Below are positions 1-7,851 of a stretch of DNA of 15,244 nucleotides, piece after piece. Under the pieces are notes generated by a model, which was given only the letters and a program-made list of their open reading frames with translations, searched no databases and had not been told where the DNA came from. The stretch covers positions 1-15,244 of the forward strand of contig JAOUPJ010000051.1 in the NCBI GenBank assembly GCA_029879945.1, in the 5' to 3' direction. This DNA is from Gammaproteobacteria bacterium. GTDB taxonomy: Bacteria > Pseudomonadota > Gammaproteobacteria > S012-40. The position numbers and the translations under genes were made by a program. Position 1 is the first letter of the stretch. Every line of letters begins with the position of its first letter.

Positions 1-890
1 ACAATGAGTTTGGCAATATCATCATCGGTGCCGATTCTACCCAAGGCTGTGGCGGCGTGCACCCGTACATGCCAGCGATCATGATCCAGATACTTGCGGA
101 CCATATCCAAACCGGCGGGATTTTTAATCGCCTGCAAACACAAGGTAATAACGCGACCATCCTGTTCTTTTGCCAGTAACTGTCTAAATACGTCTGTCGC
201 TTCTTTGCAATTGACTGCGTCTAATAGCTGAATAAGACGGGGTAGTTGCCGTGGTGAAGCAACCAGGGTCGCTTCGGCCAGTATAGAGCAAAGTTTCTCA
301 TTTTTTGCTTCAATGAGTATTTTTGCTACTAGGGAAAGGGGCCAGTCTTCACGGTTAACAATGGGATTGAGCAAGAACTCAATGCTACGCATGGGGTCTA
401 TTTGTAACAAGGCACGCGCTGCGGCCAAAGAAGGGATTGGTTTACCCTGCTGGGTAATTCGTATAAGTTCGTCTGTTGATTCATAGTCACGCAGACTACC
501 CAGCGATATGATGGCAGTGAGTTGATCACGAACGCTACGCGACTTTAATTTCTTGCGCAGGTATTTATTGATTTCGAGTTTACGCGCCAAATAATTCAAA
601 CGCTTGACACAAACACCTTTTACATTGAACTGGACTTGATTCCATTCGTCGATGAAATCTTTGATGTGCCCCTTTTTCAATTTGGGAAGCGAATCCGGAA
701 CGGAAAAAAGAGTTTCATACAGAATAGGACGCCATTGCGAAAGAAATTTCTCTTTTCTCTTTTCTCTTAGAATAAGCAGACTGCGAAAGAATATGACCAA
801 TAGTAGAACGCCAACCGTTAGGACGACTACACTCACGGACACATTTTCGGCAATTCGCAGAATGACTTCAGAATTTTCGCCGTATTCCAA
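1..890 (-). CDS. Membrane-anchored HEAT-repeat protein, 3' end beyond the left edge (partial)
   Basis: About 296 residues are visible with no stop before the left edge. I place the start at TTG 888-890, because an AAGGA Shine-Dalgarno lies seven bases upstream and an in-frame stop lies just beyond it. An N-terminal hydrophobic segment (about residues 17-40) is followed by a very basic stretch (REKRKEK), so the bulk is probably cytoplasmic on an inner-membrane anchor. The remainder is helical with HEAT/Armadillo-like units; the clearest is the last one visible (DRWHVRVHAATALGRIG). HEAT repeats are protein-binding solenoids, so a scaffold or adaptor role is inferred. The gene overlaps the YaiO-family gene upstream by 23 bases and is third in the operon begun by the response regulator, which suggests translational coupling. 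The full length and any C-terminal domain cannot be seen. Confidence 0.75.
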   Translation of the reverse strand, partial: MEYGENSEVILRIAENVSVSVVVLTVGVLLLVIFFRSLLILREKRKEKFLSQWRPILYETLFSVPDSLPKLKKGHIKDFIDEWNQVQFNVKGVCVKRLNYLARKLEINKYLRKKLKSRSVRDQLTAIISLGSLRDYESTDELIRITQQGKPIPSLAAARALLQIDPMRSIEFLLNPIVNREDWPLSLVAKILIEAKNEKLCSILAEATLVASPRQLPRLIQLLDAVNCKEATDVFRQLLAKEQDGRVITLCLQAIKNPAGLDMVRKYLDHDRWHVRVHAATALGRIGTDDDIAKLI

Positions 891-1692
891 TGTTTATTCC
901 TTGTCGCACATAACCGGTAATCAGGGCATTGCTGGTGGTAGCCGTTGTCTGAGTGCTGCTCAGCGGTGATTGTTCGTAGTAGCTCACGTCAAAAGAAACG
1001 GCCCAGTTGGGGTCTATCCAGTGGCGCCCGGTCAAACGAAAAGCGCGTGTGTTAAAAATGGGATTGCTTGCTCCATCGTATTCCATCTCACGTCCAAACG
1101 TGATACCGAAACCCACAAAGCTCAGTCCTTTATAATAGTAAGACAAGAGCATGTCATGCCCTTGCACCGTACCACCGTGTTCAATGGTGGCGGGCATAAA
1201 GGTGTAGATCCCGCGAAAATCACTCCAATAGCGCTCGACGGCAAGTATGGATTGGGTCATGGAGGAGGTCGGATATTTAGTGGCTCGTGTACCGCCCGTG
1301 ATTAACCAACCTGTGTCCGAAAAAATCCGTTGCAGCTTTACTGTATAGGAATTTTTAGGAAGAAAGATGTCGACTGGGCTTATTGACCCTTCAACATTGG
1401 CAAGCCAGTCGGTACCAAAGGGCCAATACAGTCCCGCTTCAAATTGGTCATCGTCTTGCCCGTAACGATAAATTTTTCTACCGGTGCCGTAAAAGGTGGG
1501 GCCTGCCGGAATTCGGGCGCTGGCGTGGAGCGCGTATTCACTCCACGGATCTCGTCCCCTGTTTAACTCTTCCTGCTTGATGCTGCCTTCTAGTTGCACC
1601 GGAGCATTGAACTTAAAGCCTTCTGCCAGTACATCATTGCCAGACAGCCCCAGCAAGGCAATACCTAAGACGGAGGTGTGTAGTATGTTCAT
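868..1692 (-). CDS. YaiO-family outer-membrane beta-barrel protein
   Basis: A 274-residue protein. Residues 1-23 form a Sec signal peptide with likely cleavage after VLA. The rest alternates aromatic and polar residues as in transmembrane beta-strands and ends in a C-terminal phenylalanine (RRKF), the usual recognition signal for the BAM complex. The central stretch (TGWLITGGTRATKY, then AVERYWSDFRGIYTF) resembles the YaiO outer-membrane family, whose members often accompany envelope polysaccharide genes; the exact function is not known to me. Its ATG overlaps the response-regulator stop in an ATGA arrangement, with a GAGG eight bases upstream, and its 3' end overlaps the HEAT-repeat gene. 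An outer-membrane pore or export role is inferred from fold and context. I am confident of a beta-barrel and somewhat less of the YaiO assignment. Confidence 0.75.
   Translation of the reverse strand: MNILHTSVLGIALLGLSGNDVLAEGFKFNAPVQLEGSIKQEELNRGRDPWSEYALHASARIPAGPTFYGTGRKIYRYGQDDDQFEAGLYWPFGTDWLANVEGSISPVDIFLPKNSYTVKLQRIFSDTGWLITGGTRATKYPTSSMTQSILAVERYWSDFRGIYTFMPATIEHGGTVQGHDMLLSYYYKGLSFVGFGITFGREMEYDGASNPIFNTRAFRLTGRHWIDPNWAVSFDVSYYEQSPLSSTQTTATTSNALITGYVRQGINIGIRRKF
898..902 (-). promoter_or_regulatory. Shine-Dalgarno that fixes a TTG start
   Basis: AAGGA on the minus strand sits seven bases before TTG 888-890 and inside the 3' end of the YaiO-family gene. No ATG or GTG lies between it and the in-frame stop upstream, so it is the main evidence for the start of the HEAT-repeat protein. 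Confidence 0.6.
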
Positions 1693-2084
1693 GCCGATTG
1701 CCTCAATTGATATTTCAGTCGTGCAATAAATTCTGTGGGTTGAAAAGGTTTTATGATGTAGTCATTGGCCCCTTCATCGAAGGCCTTGACGATATCTTTT
1801 TCGTTGGACTTGGCAGAAAGCATGATGACCGGCACATTCCTCCATCGCGGATCATTGCGTAACTGCCTTGCGATCTGGAAGCCGTCCAAAAAGGGCATCA
1901 TGACATCCAGAATCACCAAGCGAGTTGGGGGGTTGTCATTGATGTAGTCTGCGGCCTGTTGGCCGTCTTTTGCCAACACGACACGCAGACTCTCGCGGCG
2001 CAGGATGAAATCGATCATATGGGAAAAATGATCGTCGTCCTCGCAGATGAGCACATCTGGCGTGTAGGGGCTCAATACCTTCAT
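1689..2084 (-). CDS. Stand-alone CheY-like response regulator receiver
   Basis: A 131-residue single receiver domain with no output domain. All phosphorylation-site residues are present: the acidic pocket E15-D16-D17, the phosphoacceptor D60 in LDVMMP, the switch serine S90 and the conserved lysine K112 in IKPF. Such single-domain proteins signal by protein-protein contact rather than by binding DNA; a cognate histidine kinase is not in the window. GGGAG lies nine to ten bases before the ATG. It is the first gene of the minus-strand operon and overlaps the YaiO-family gene by four bases, so a possible job is phosphorylation-dependent control of the export or envelope machinery encoded with it. 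Family assignment is very secure; the partner is unknown. Confidence 0.93.
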   Translation of the reverse strand: MKVLSPYTPDVLICEDDDHFSHMIDFILRRESLRVVLAKDGQQAADYINDNPPTRLVILDVMMPFLDGFQIARQLRNDPRWRNVPVIMLSAKSNEKDIVKAFDEGANDYIIKPFQPTEFIARLKYQLRQSA

Positions 2085-2177
2085 ACAACAAGGCTCCCGA
2101 TAAAACCTGCTTCAAGCATGAAAATGGCTAACTGATAGACATTTCCGTAAAAAAATACCCGGTCCATCGGAGAGAAA

Positions 2178-2357
2178 ATGAACAAATCCTTTGTAATTCA
2201 GTGGCTTGTAATTTTATTACTATTTGTCCACACTACTGTTAGCGGGCGAATCGTCAGGAAATTTAGGGTTTTAACTAATCTGTCTGAGTGGGTTATTAGA
2301 CAAGGACTTAGAGACGCTCAATTCGCTTGCTTCCGGCTTAAACTCGGTCTAAGGTAG
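2178..2357 (+). CDS. Possible 59-residue membrane or secreted peptide upstream of fadL
   Basis: An open frame of 59 codons begins with ATG five bases after GGAG and ends at TAG 2355-2357. Residues 5-22 are strongly hydrophobic (VIQWLVILLLFVHTTVSG) after MNKS, giving a signal-peptide or single-span profile; the remaining 37 residues are basic. I recognise no family. It lies in the 333-base divergent region between the response regulator and fadL, 60 bases before fadL in the same direction, so it may share the fadL transcript. It could instead be a chance frame in a leader region, or a decayed gene. A weak dyad (CACTC/GAGTG, 2391-2405) lies just before the fadL Shine-Dalgarno. I see nothing else in this intergenic stretch. 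Confidence 0.35.
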   Translation: MNKSFVIQWLVILLLFVHTTVSGRIVRKFRVLTNLSEWVIRQGLRDAQFACFRLKLGLR

Positions 2358-2417
2358 GGGGCTGGACTGGATACAAGTAATACCACAGGCCACTCTCGAT
2401 GAGTGCAGGGGGAAACA

Positions 2418-3731
2418 ATGAGAAAAAACAAAAATTGGGCGATTCCAGCTGTTTTGCTCGGCGGATCGCTGTTTTTATCTATTAATAATGGGCACGCTGC
2501 CGGATTTGCTTTGATCGAACAAAGCGCCAGCGGCATGGGTAAGGCCTTTGCCGGAATGGCAGCGAGCACGGAAGATGCGAGCGCCATGTTTTACAATCCG
2601 GCGGCGATAGGTCATTTGAAGGGTTCACAATCTACGGTAGCCGGGCACTACATCAAGCCCAGTTCAAAGTTCACGAATAATGGATCGGTCCTGGCCGATG
2701 GGTCCACCCCGCTAACAGGTGGCAATGGCGGCGATGCCGGCGTGCCCGCGTTTGTGCCGAATGCTTATTATAAGTCGGACCTCAATCACGAAGTGGTTTT
2801 TGGCGTAGGTCTTAACGTACCTTTTGGATTAGCGACATCTTACGATCCGGGTTGGGTTGGGCGTTACCATGCGCAGCTATCCGATCTAACTACTATCGCC
2901 GTTAGTCCCACAATAGCACTTAAATCAAGTGAAAGATTTGCCTTTGGGGGTAGCCTTGTTTTTCAGTATGCCGAAGCGACTCTAAGTAACCGCGTTGATT
3001 ACGGATCAATTTGTTGTGGACCTGCTCCGCAGACTCTAGATGGATCGGTTAGTCTTACTGGGGATGACGTGGGTTTTGGTATTGCACTTGGCGGATTGGT
3101 TAATACTGGAACGACGAGATTTGGTGCGAGCTATCGAAGCGGTATTTCTCACGAGTTGGAAGGTGAAGCCAAATTCATAACACCACAAGCAGCCGCTACT
3201 GTACTTAATACTGAAGTCAGTCGAACTGAGAAAGCAACTGCTGAATTACATTTACCCGAAACATTTTCATTTAGTTACGAGAGAGACGTAAGTTCAAGTC
3301 TAGCAGTTATGGCGGATGTTACGTTAACTAAGTGGAGCAGTTTTAAGGAATTGGCTGTGGATTTTGAAAATCCCAATCAGGCCGATACACACCAGCCAGA
3401 AGAGTGGGAAGACTCCTGGCGCTATGCCTTGGGGATGGTTTATCGAGTAGGCGGTAGAATGAAGCTACGAGCCGGTGTCGCCTATGACGAAACACCTATA
3501 CCGAGTGCCGAACTAAGAACTGCCCGAATTGCGGGAAGTGATCGGACTTGGGCCTCCCTAGGACTAGGGTACCGATTCAACAACACGATGAGTGTTGACG
3601 TGGGTTATTCGCATCTCATGCTGGAGAAGGCGAAGATCAACAATAAAGACGAGCTAACCTCGAGTACGCTAAAAGGCGAATACAGTGCCACTGTAGACAT
3701 AGTCAGTGCTCAATTGAACATGAGCTATTGA
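2418..3731 (+). CDS. fadL: FadL/OMPP1/TodX-family outer-membrane fatty-acid transporter
   Basis: A 437-residue protein, close to the usual FadL length. FadL is a 14-stranded barrel that lets long-chain fatty acids and other hydrophobic compounds enter laterally across the outer membrane. Residues 1-27 are a signal peptide with cleavage after GHA. The mature N-terminus (AGFALIEQSASGMGKAF) is the family hallmark and forms the hatch, followed by the NPA motif at residues 60-62 (YNPAAI). The tail is strand-like and ends in an aromatic residue (NMSY). I chose ATG 2418 because AGGGGG lies five bases upstream; an in-frame GTG at 2403 would only add five residues that include the Shine-Dalgarno. The lipase gene follows with its Shine-Dalgarno overlapping this stop codon, so the two are almost certainly one transcript and probably one fatty-acid acquisition unit. 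Confidence 0.93.
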   Translation: MRKNKNWAIPAVLLGGSLFLSINNGHAAGFALIEQSASGMGKAFAGMAASTEDASAMFYNPAAIGHLKGSQSTVAGHYIKPSSKFTNNGSVLADGSTPLTGGNGGDAGVPAFVPNAYYKSDLNHEVVFGVGLNVPFGLATSYDPGWVGRYHAQLSDLTTIAVSPTIALKSSERFAFGGSLVFQYAEATLSNRVDYGSICCGPAPQTLDGSVSLTGDDVGFGIALGGLVNTGTTRFGASYRSGISHELEGEAKFITPQAAATVLNTEVSRTEKATAELHLPETFSFSYERDVSSSLAVMADVTLTKWSSFKELAVDFENPNQADTHQPEEWEDSWRYALGMVYRVGGRMKLRAGVAYDETPIPSAELRTARIAGSDRTWASLGLGYRFNNTMSVDVGYSHLMLEKAKINNKDELTSSTLKGEYSATVDIVSAQLNMSY

Positions 3732-3739
3732 GGTGACAC

Positions 3740-5905
3740 ATGAAGCGTATGCAATCAAAACAGTTTTTCTGGGGAAGCGATATGAAATCACATAAACGAA
3801 TTCTCTTATATTTTATTTTATTCCTTTTTGTTACCGCCTGCGGAACAAAAGAAGAAGGGACGATAGAAGAAACAGTTGCCAAGTCTCAAACAGGCGGGGT
3901 GTTTGCTCGATTCGATCCGACAAATTCCGATTTACCGTTTCCGACGGATTTGTTATTTAGTGATTCATTGGACGGAACGATTAACATACCGGGATTGGAC
4001 GAGTCTGATTTATCCGATCCTCAAGTTGCTTTGAATGCAGCAGATGGGTTTTCAACTGTTGCACCTATTGTTTTTAATTTTTCTGGTGAAATAGACCCAG
4101 CCACTATCAAATTCACAGATTCGGCTGATGATTCTGTTTTTGTTTACAAGGTTACACTGAGCCCTCAGCCTGGGGGGGCAGTAGTTCCTTCGCCGGCGCC
4201 TACTAGGTTAACTACGAATGAAATTGCTGTTACTCCCGTGCCGCCTGTTTTTACAAGTGTAGCGATTACGCCGAAAGTACCATTGGACTCAAAAACTAGT
4301 TATGCGGTTTTCGTTACACGGGACGTAAGAGAACCTTTGGCGGCGGGAGGTAACCGAGTTTACAGCGATAGTACTTATGCACTAGCTAAAAGAACAACCG
4401 AAGTAGCTGATGACAACGGAAAAAGTCTAGTTCCTGGTCTTACAGATGAACGCGCAAACAAGTTAGAACCCTTGCGAAGACTCGTGTCAACTAGCGAGGC
4501 CACCTTGGCTGGTGCGGCGGGGATCAATTCGGATGACATTATACTAAGCTTTTCTTTCACTACTCAATCGGTCGGAGAGGTGCTGGCTAAGGCAAAAGAA
4601 GCTGCGCCTGTTACCCCAAATGTGTCAATTAATCCAACAGCTGATGCAATATTGTCTGCGGCAGCCGATAGCGGAGAGACTGTAGATGTTCATGTTGGTA
4701 CTTTAGATGTTCCATACTACTTAAAAGATGCTAGTGTAAGCCAGTTAGATCCGATATTTTCTAACTGGGAAGGTTTGGGTGGGAACCACTTTTCCCAGTT
4801 TGGTCCAATACGAACTCCCGTGGCAAAGTCGACACAAAGAATTCCATTACTTTTGGCTGTCCCCAGTGACGGAATCGTCTCCCGAGTTGCGATTTTTCAA
4901 CATGGAATCACCTCAGATCGCACTTCTATGCTAGCAATTGCTAAAACACTTACTGCTGACGATACTGCCGTTGTAGCGATTGATTTACCATTACACGGCG
5001 TGATAAGTGGAGAGGCGAGGTCTAAAACTGCCGATTTCGATGTTGTAGATGGGTTGGTTACTGAGCGACATTTTGATTTAGACAGAGACCCAACCAATGT
5101 TCTGCTACCGGCTAGTGATGGCGCAGATCCTTCGGGAACATATTTTATAAATCTCTACTCTCTGTTAACGCTTAGGGACAATATGCGACAAGCTGTCGCG
5201 GATTTGTTTACACTAAAAAATGCAATATCACAGATTGATTATGACAACGACACTACGCCAGATTTTACCGGGCTACCAATCCATTTTGTAGGACACTCTT
5301 TGGGGGCAGTTGTTGGCAGTACCTTTCTAGCGATAGATTCGAGTTATGCCTCACCTGTAGGTGATTCTGTACTCGGTATGCCGGGTGGCGGATTGGTGAA
5401 ATTAATAACTCACTCAGGGACCTTTGGGACACCGACAAATGACGCATTAACTGCTGCTGGTATAGGCCCAGGTACGCCAGACTATGAGCCATTTCTAGCG
5501 GTTGCTCAAACCATGGTCGACGTAGCTGATCCAATTAATTTTGGAGCCTCACCATCAACAGGCAGAAATCTCTTAATGTTTGAAGTTATTGGGGACACAG
5601 TGATCCCAAACTGTATATTATCTCCACCTGGAGCCACTTCCTGTGTAGACGGGGTCGGTCCGCTATCGGGTACTGTGCCTCTTGCTAAATTGATAGGATT
5701 ATCTCATGTCAACTTGTCACAAGGGTCTCCAGGTGACTACATTACGAAGTTTAACGCATCAGGTGTACACCATAGGTCACTACTAGACCCCACATTTCAC
5801 CCAACCTCCACGGGAGAAATGCAGGCACAGGCGGCTTTGTTTCTTAGCAGTGGAGGCCAGTTAACAGTGGGAGATAACACTCTACTCTTAGCACCAACTC
5901 CATAA
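3740..5905 (+). CDS. volA: VolA/Pla-1-type surface lipoprotein lipase (lysophospholipase)
   Basis: A 721-residue predicted lipoprotein. The signal peptide ends in lipobox VTAC, so lipidation is expected at C34. Residues about 60-210 look like an Ig-type (Big) region (APIVFNFSGEIDP, then KTSYAVFVTRDVR). The C-terminal half is an alpha/beta-hydrolase with nucleophile elbow GHSLG (S520); D619 in GDTVIP and H677 or H678 are candidates for the rest of the triad. Length, lipobox and adjacency to fadL match Vibrio VolA, a surface-exposed lysophospholipase that frees fatty acids for FadL uptake. Substrate choice here is inferred. The start is ambiguous: ATG 3740 has the strong GAGGTGA over the fadL stop and favours coupling, while ATG 3782 (GGGGA upstream) gives a more typical 19-residue lipoprotein signal. 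A terminator follows the gene. Confidence 0.85.
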   Translation: MKRMQSKQFFWGSDMKSHKRILLYFILFLFVTACGTKEEGTIEETVAKSQTGGVFARFDPTNSDLPFPTDLLFSDSLDGTINIPGLDESDLSDPQVALNAADGFSTVAPIVFNFSGEIDPATIKFTDSADDSVFVYKVTLSPQPGGAVVPSPAPTRLTTNEIAVTPVPPVFTSVAITPKVPLDSKTSYAVFVTRDVREPLAAGGNRVYSDSTYALAKRTTEVADDNGKSLVPGLTDERANKLEPLRRLVSTSEATLAGAAGINSDDIILSFSFTTQSVGEVLAKAKEAAPVTPNVSINPTADAILSAAADSGETVDVHVGTLDVPYYLKDASVSQLDPIFSNWEGLGGNHFSQFGPIRTPVAKSTQRIPLLLAVPSDGIVSRVAIFQHGITSDRTSMLAIAKTLTADDTAVVAIDLPLHGVISGEARSKTADFDVVDGLVTERHFDLDRDPTNVLLPASDGADPSGTYFINLYSLLTLRDNMRQAVADLFTLKNAISQIDYDNDTTPDFTGLPIHFVGHSLGAVVGSTFLAIDSSYASPVGDSVLGMPGGGLVKLITHSGTFGTPTNDALTAAGIGPGTPDYEPFLAVAQTMVDVADPINFGASPSTGRNLLMFEVIGDTVIPNCILSPPGATSCVDGVGPLSGTVPLAKLIGLSHVNLSQGSPGDYITKFNASGVHHRSLLDPTFHPTSTGEMQAQAALFLSSGGQLTVGDNTLLLAPTP

Positions 5906-5917
5906 ATCTATTAAACG

Positions 5918-5950
5918 ATGCCCCTGACCCGTTCAGGGGCATTTCCTTTT
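5918..5950 (+). terminator. Rho-independent terminator of fadL-volA
   Basis: A perfect 10-base-pair stem (ATGCCCCTGA with TCAGGGGCAT) closes on the five-base loop CCCGT and is followed at once by the T-rich run TTCCTTTT. It starts 13 bases after the volA stop and separates that unit from mutL. Confidence 0.92.
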
Positions 5951-5977
5951 CTCAAGCACACATGGCAATGCTATAAT
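5949..5977 (+). promoter_or_regulatory. Extended -10 sigma70-type promoter for mutL
   Basis: A perfect TATAAT at 5972-5977 is preceded by TGC, giving an extended -10 element. A 17-base spacer leads back to TTCTCA at 5949-5954, which matches four of six -35 positions. The predicted transcription start falls about 5982-5986, at or within four bases of the mutL ATG. The -35 abuts the T-tract of the volA terminator. Confidence 0.6.
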
Positions 5978-5985
5978 CCCCACCC

Positions 5986-7800
5986 ATGTCCTCGGCAATA
6001 ATCCAATCCCGTATCCATAAGCTTTCCCCTCAGCTGGCAAACCAAATTGCTGCGGGTGAGGTGGTGGAGCGTCCGGCTTCTGTAGTCAAAGAACTACTGG
6101 AAAACAGCCTGGACGCCGGTTCTACGGCCATACAGATCGACATCGAACGGGGTGGGGTACGACTCATCCGCATCCGTGATAACGGCTCAGGGATCGTCAA
6201 GGATGACCTGGCGTTGGCCCTGAGTCGACATGCCACTAGCAAGCTCAAGGAACTCGTCGATCTGGAACGAGTAGCCAGCTTAGGCTTTCGCGGCGAGGCT
6301 CTGCCCAGTATCAGTTCCGTCTCACGCCTGGACCTGCGCTCCCGAACCCAAAACGAAGACATGGGCTGGCGCTTGATAGGAGACGGTCGCGAGATTGCCA
6401 GCGAGCCGGAGCCGGTGGCGCATCCGGTGGGTACCACCATTGAGGTCAAGGACCTGTTCTACAATACGCCGGCCAGACGCAAATTCCTGCGCACCGAGCA
6501 AACCGAATATTCCCATTTAGAACAAGTGGTTAAACGCATTTCCCTGAGCCGATTTGACGTCTCTTTCCAGCTCAGTCACAACCAGAAACCGATCCTGAAT
6601 CTACCGCTGGCCCGCAGCCAGGTGGAACAAGAGGCACGCGTGGCCAAGATCTGTGGCAAGTCCTTCATCGAAAACGCCCTGGTGGTGGAGATGGAAAGAG
6701 CGGGTCTCAGGCTTTGGGGTTGGGTGGCCCTGCCCACGTTTTCTCGAAGCCAGGCCGATTTGCAATACTTCTACGTCAATGGTCGGATGGTCAAAGACAA
6801 GCTACTCACCCATGCGATTCGCCAGGCCTATCAGGACGTGTTATTTCACGGACGCCATCCGGCGTATGTGTTATATCTGGAACTGGACCCGGCACTCGTC
6901 GATGTAAACGCCCATCCGGCCAAACACGAAGTACGTTTTCGAGAGGGGCGACTGGTCCATGATTTTCTGTTTCGTTCCTTACACGACGCATTGGCTGGAG
7001 TGAAGCCAGGGCAACAAGAGACAGTCCCGGTGACAGAAAACATTACAACACAAACCCCTCAAGTAAGGCCCAGCAGCGGTTGGCAATACCAGGCACCCCA
7101 GCAGACCCCTATGCGCCTCAATGTGGCCGAGACCTTGGGCAGTTACCGCGCTCTAGGCGAAGTGCTTTCATCCTACGAGGAACAAGCACCAATAGCACAG
7201 CAGGAATCACTCGCGCCCCCTTTAGGATTTGCCATCGCCCAACTACAAGGCGTGTATATCCTGGCGGAAAACGAAAAGGGACTGGTGGTGGTGGACATGC
7301 ATGCCGCCCACGAGCGCATCACCTATGAACGCATGAAAAAGGCCTATGATGAAAACGGTAGACTGGTTTCGCAACCCTTGTTGATGCCGGTGAGTTTTCA
7401 CGTGAGTGAGCGCGAGGCGCGTCTTGCAGAACAAGTCTCGAACGACTTAAAATCATTGGGCTTGCACATCGAAAGCCTGGGCCCGGAACAAGTCATCGTG
7501 CGGGAAGTACCGGCCCTGTTACGAGACGGGGATACTGAATCCCTGGTGCGTGATGTGTTGTCGGATTATCTGCAACACGGTTCCAGTCAACGTATTAAAG
7601 ACGAGATCAACGAACTATTGGCAACCATGGCCTGCCACGGTTCGGTACGCGCCAACCGTCGTTTGAGTATGGATGAAATGAATGCATTATTACGCGAAAT
7701 GGAAATCACCGAACGCAGCGGACAATGTAACCATGGACGTCCGACCTGGTTTCAATTAACAATGGATCAATTAGACAAGATGTTCCTACGAGGACAGTAG
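5986..7800 (+). CDS. mutL: DNA mismatch repair protein MutL (endonuclease type)
   Basis: A 604-residue MutL, the ATP-dependent matchmaker that links MutS-bound mismatches to strand incision. The N-terminal GHKL ATPase shows ANQIAAGEVVERP, catalytic E36 and Mg ligand N40 (KELLENSLDAG), DNGSG at 65-69 and GFRGEAL at 100-106. A Gln/Pro-rich linker covers roughly residues 335-400. The C-terminal domain carries DMHAAHERITYE at 437-448, which fits the metal-binding endonuclease motif DxHAxxExxxxE, plus ACHG and CNHGRP near the end; this is the form expected in species without MutH. ATG 5986 is the only plausible start, yet no Shine-Dalgarno precedes it and an excellent promoter ends eight bases before it. 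cysS follows after 51 bases with no terminator, so co-transcription is likely. Confidence 0.97.
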   Translation: MSSAIIQSRIHKLSPQLANQIAAGEVVERPASVVKELLENSLDAGSTAIQIDIERGGVRLIRIRDNGSGIVKDDLALALSRHATSKLKELVDLERVASLGFRGEALPSISSVSRLDLRSRTQNEDMGWRLIGDGREIASEPEPVAHPVGTTIEVKDLFYNTPARRKFLRTEQTEYSHLEQVVKRISLSRFDVSFQLSHNQKPILNLPLARSQVEQEARVAKICGKSFIENALVVEMERAGLRLWGWVALPTFSRSQADLQYFYVNGRMVKDKLLTHAIRQAYQDVLFHGRHPAYVLYLELDPALVDVNAHPAKHEVRFREGRLVHDFLFRSLHDALAGVKPGQQETVPVTENITTQTPQVRPSSGWQYQAPQQTPMRLNVAETLGSYRALGEVLSSYEEQAPIAQQESLAPPLGFAIAQLQGVYILAENEKGLVVVDMHAAHERITYERMKKAYDENGRLVSQPLLMPVSFHVSEREARLAEQVSNDLKSLGLHIESLGPEQVIVREVPALLRDGDTESLVRDVLSDYLQHGSSQRIKDEINELLATMACHGSVRANRRLSMDEMNALLREMEITERSGQCNHGRPTWFQLTMDQLDKMFLRGQ

Positions 7801-7851
7801 GCCCGGATTAATTCAGAACGATAATGATCAACCAAGAGCAATAGAGAAACG

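Noticed and set aside
652..1729. Several plus-strand open frames opposite the HEAT and YaiO-family genes
   Set aside because: They lie antisense to well-supported coding sequence, show no family features or ribosome sites, and their peptides look like shadow translations.
6030..6516. Minus-strand frames of 64-139 codons inside mutL
   Set aside because: They are Arg/Ser-rich shadows of a GC-rich gene whose plus-strand product is unmistakable.
7810..7835. A Fur-box-like GATAATGATCA before cysS
   Set aside because: Only half of the dyad matches the Fur consensus, and no promoter or iron-related gene is next to it.
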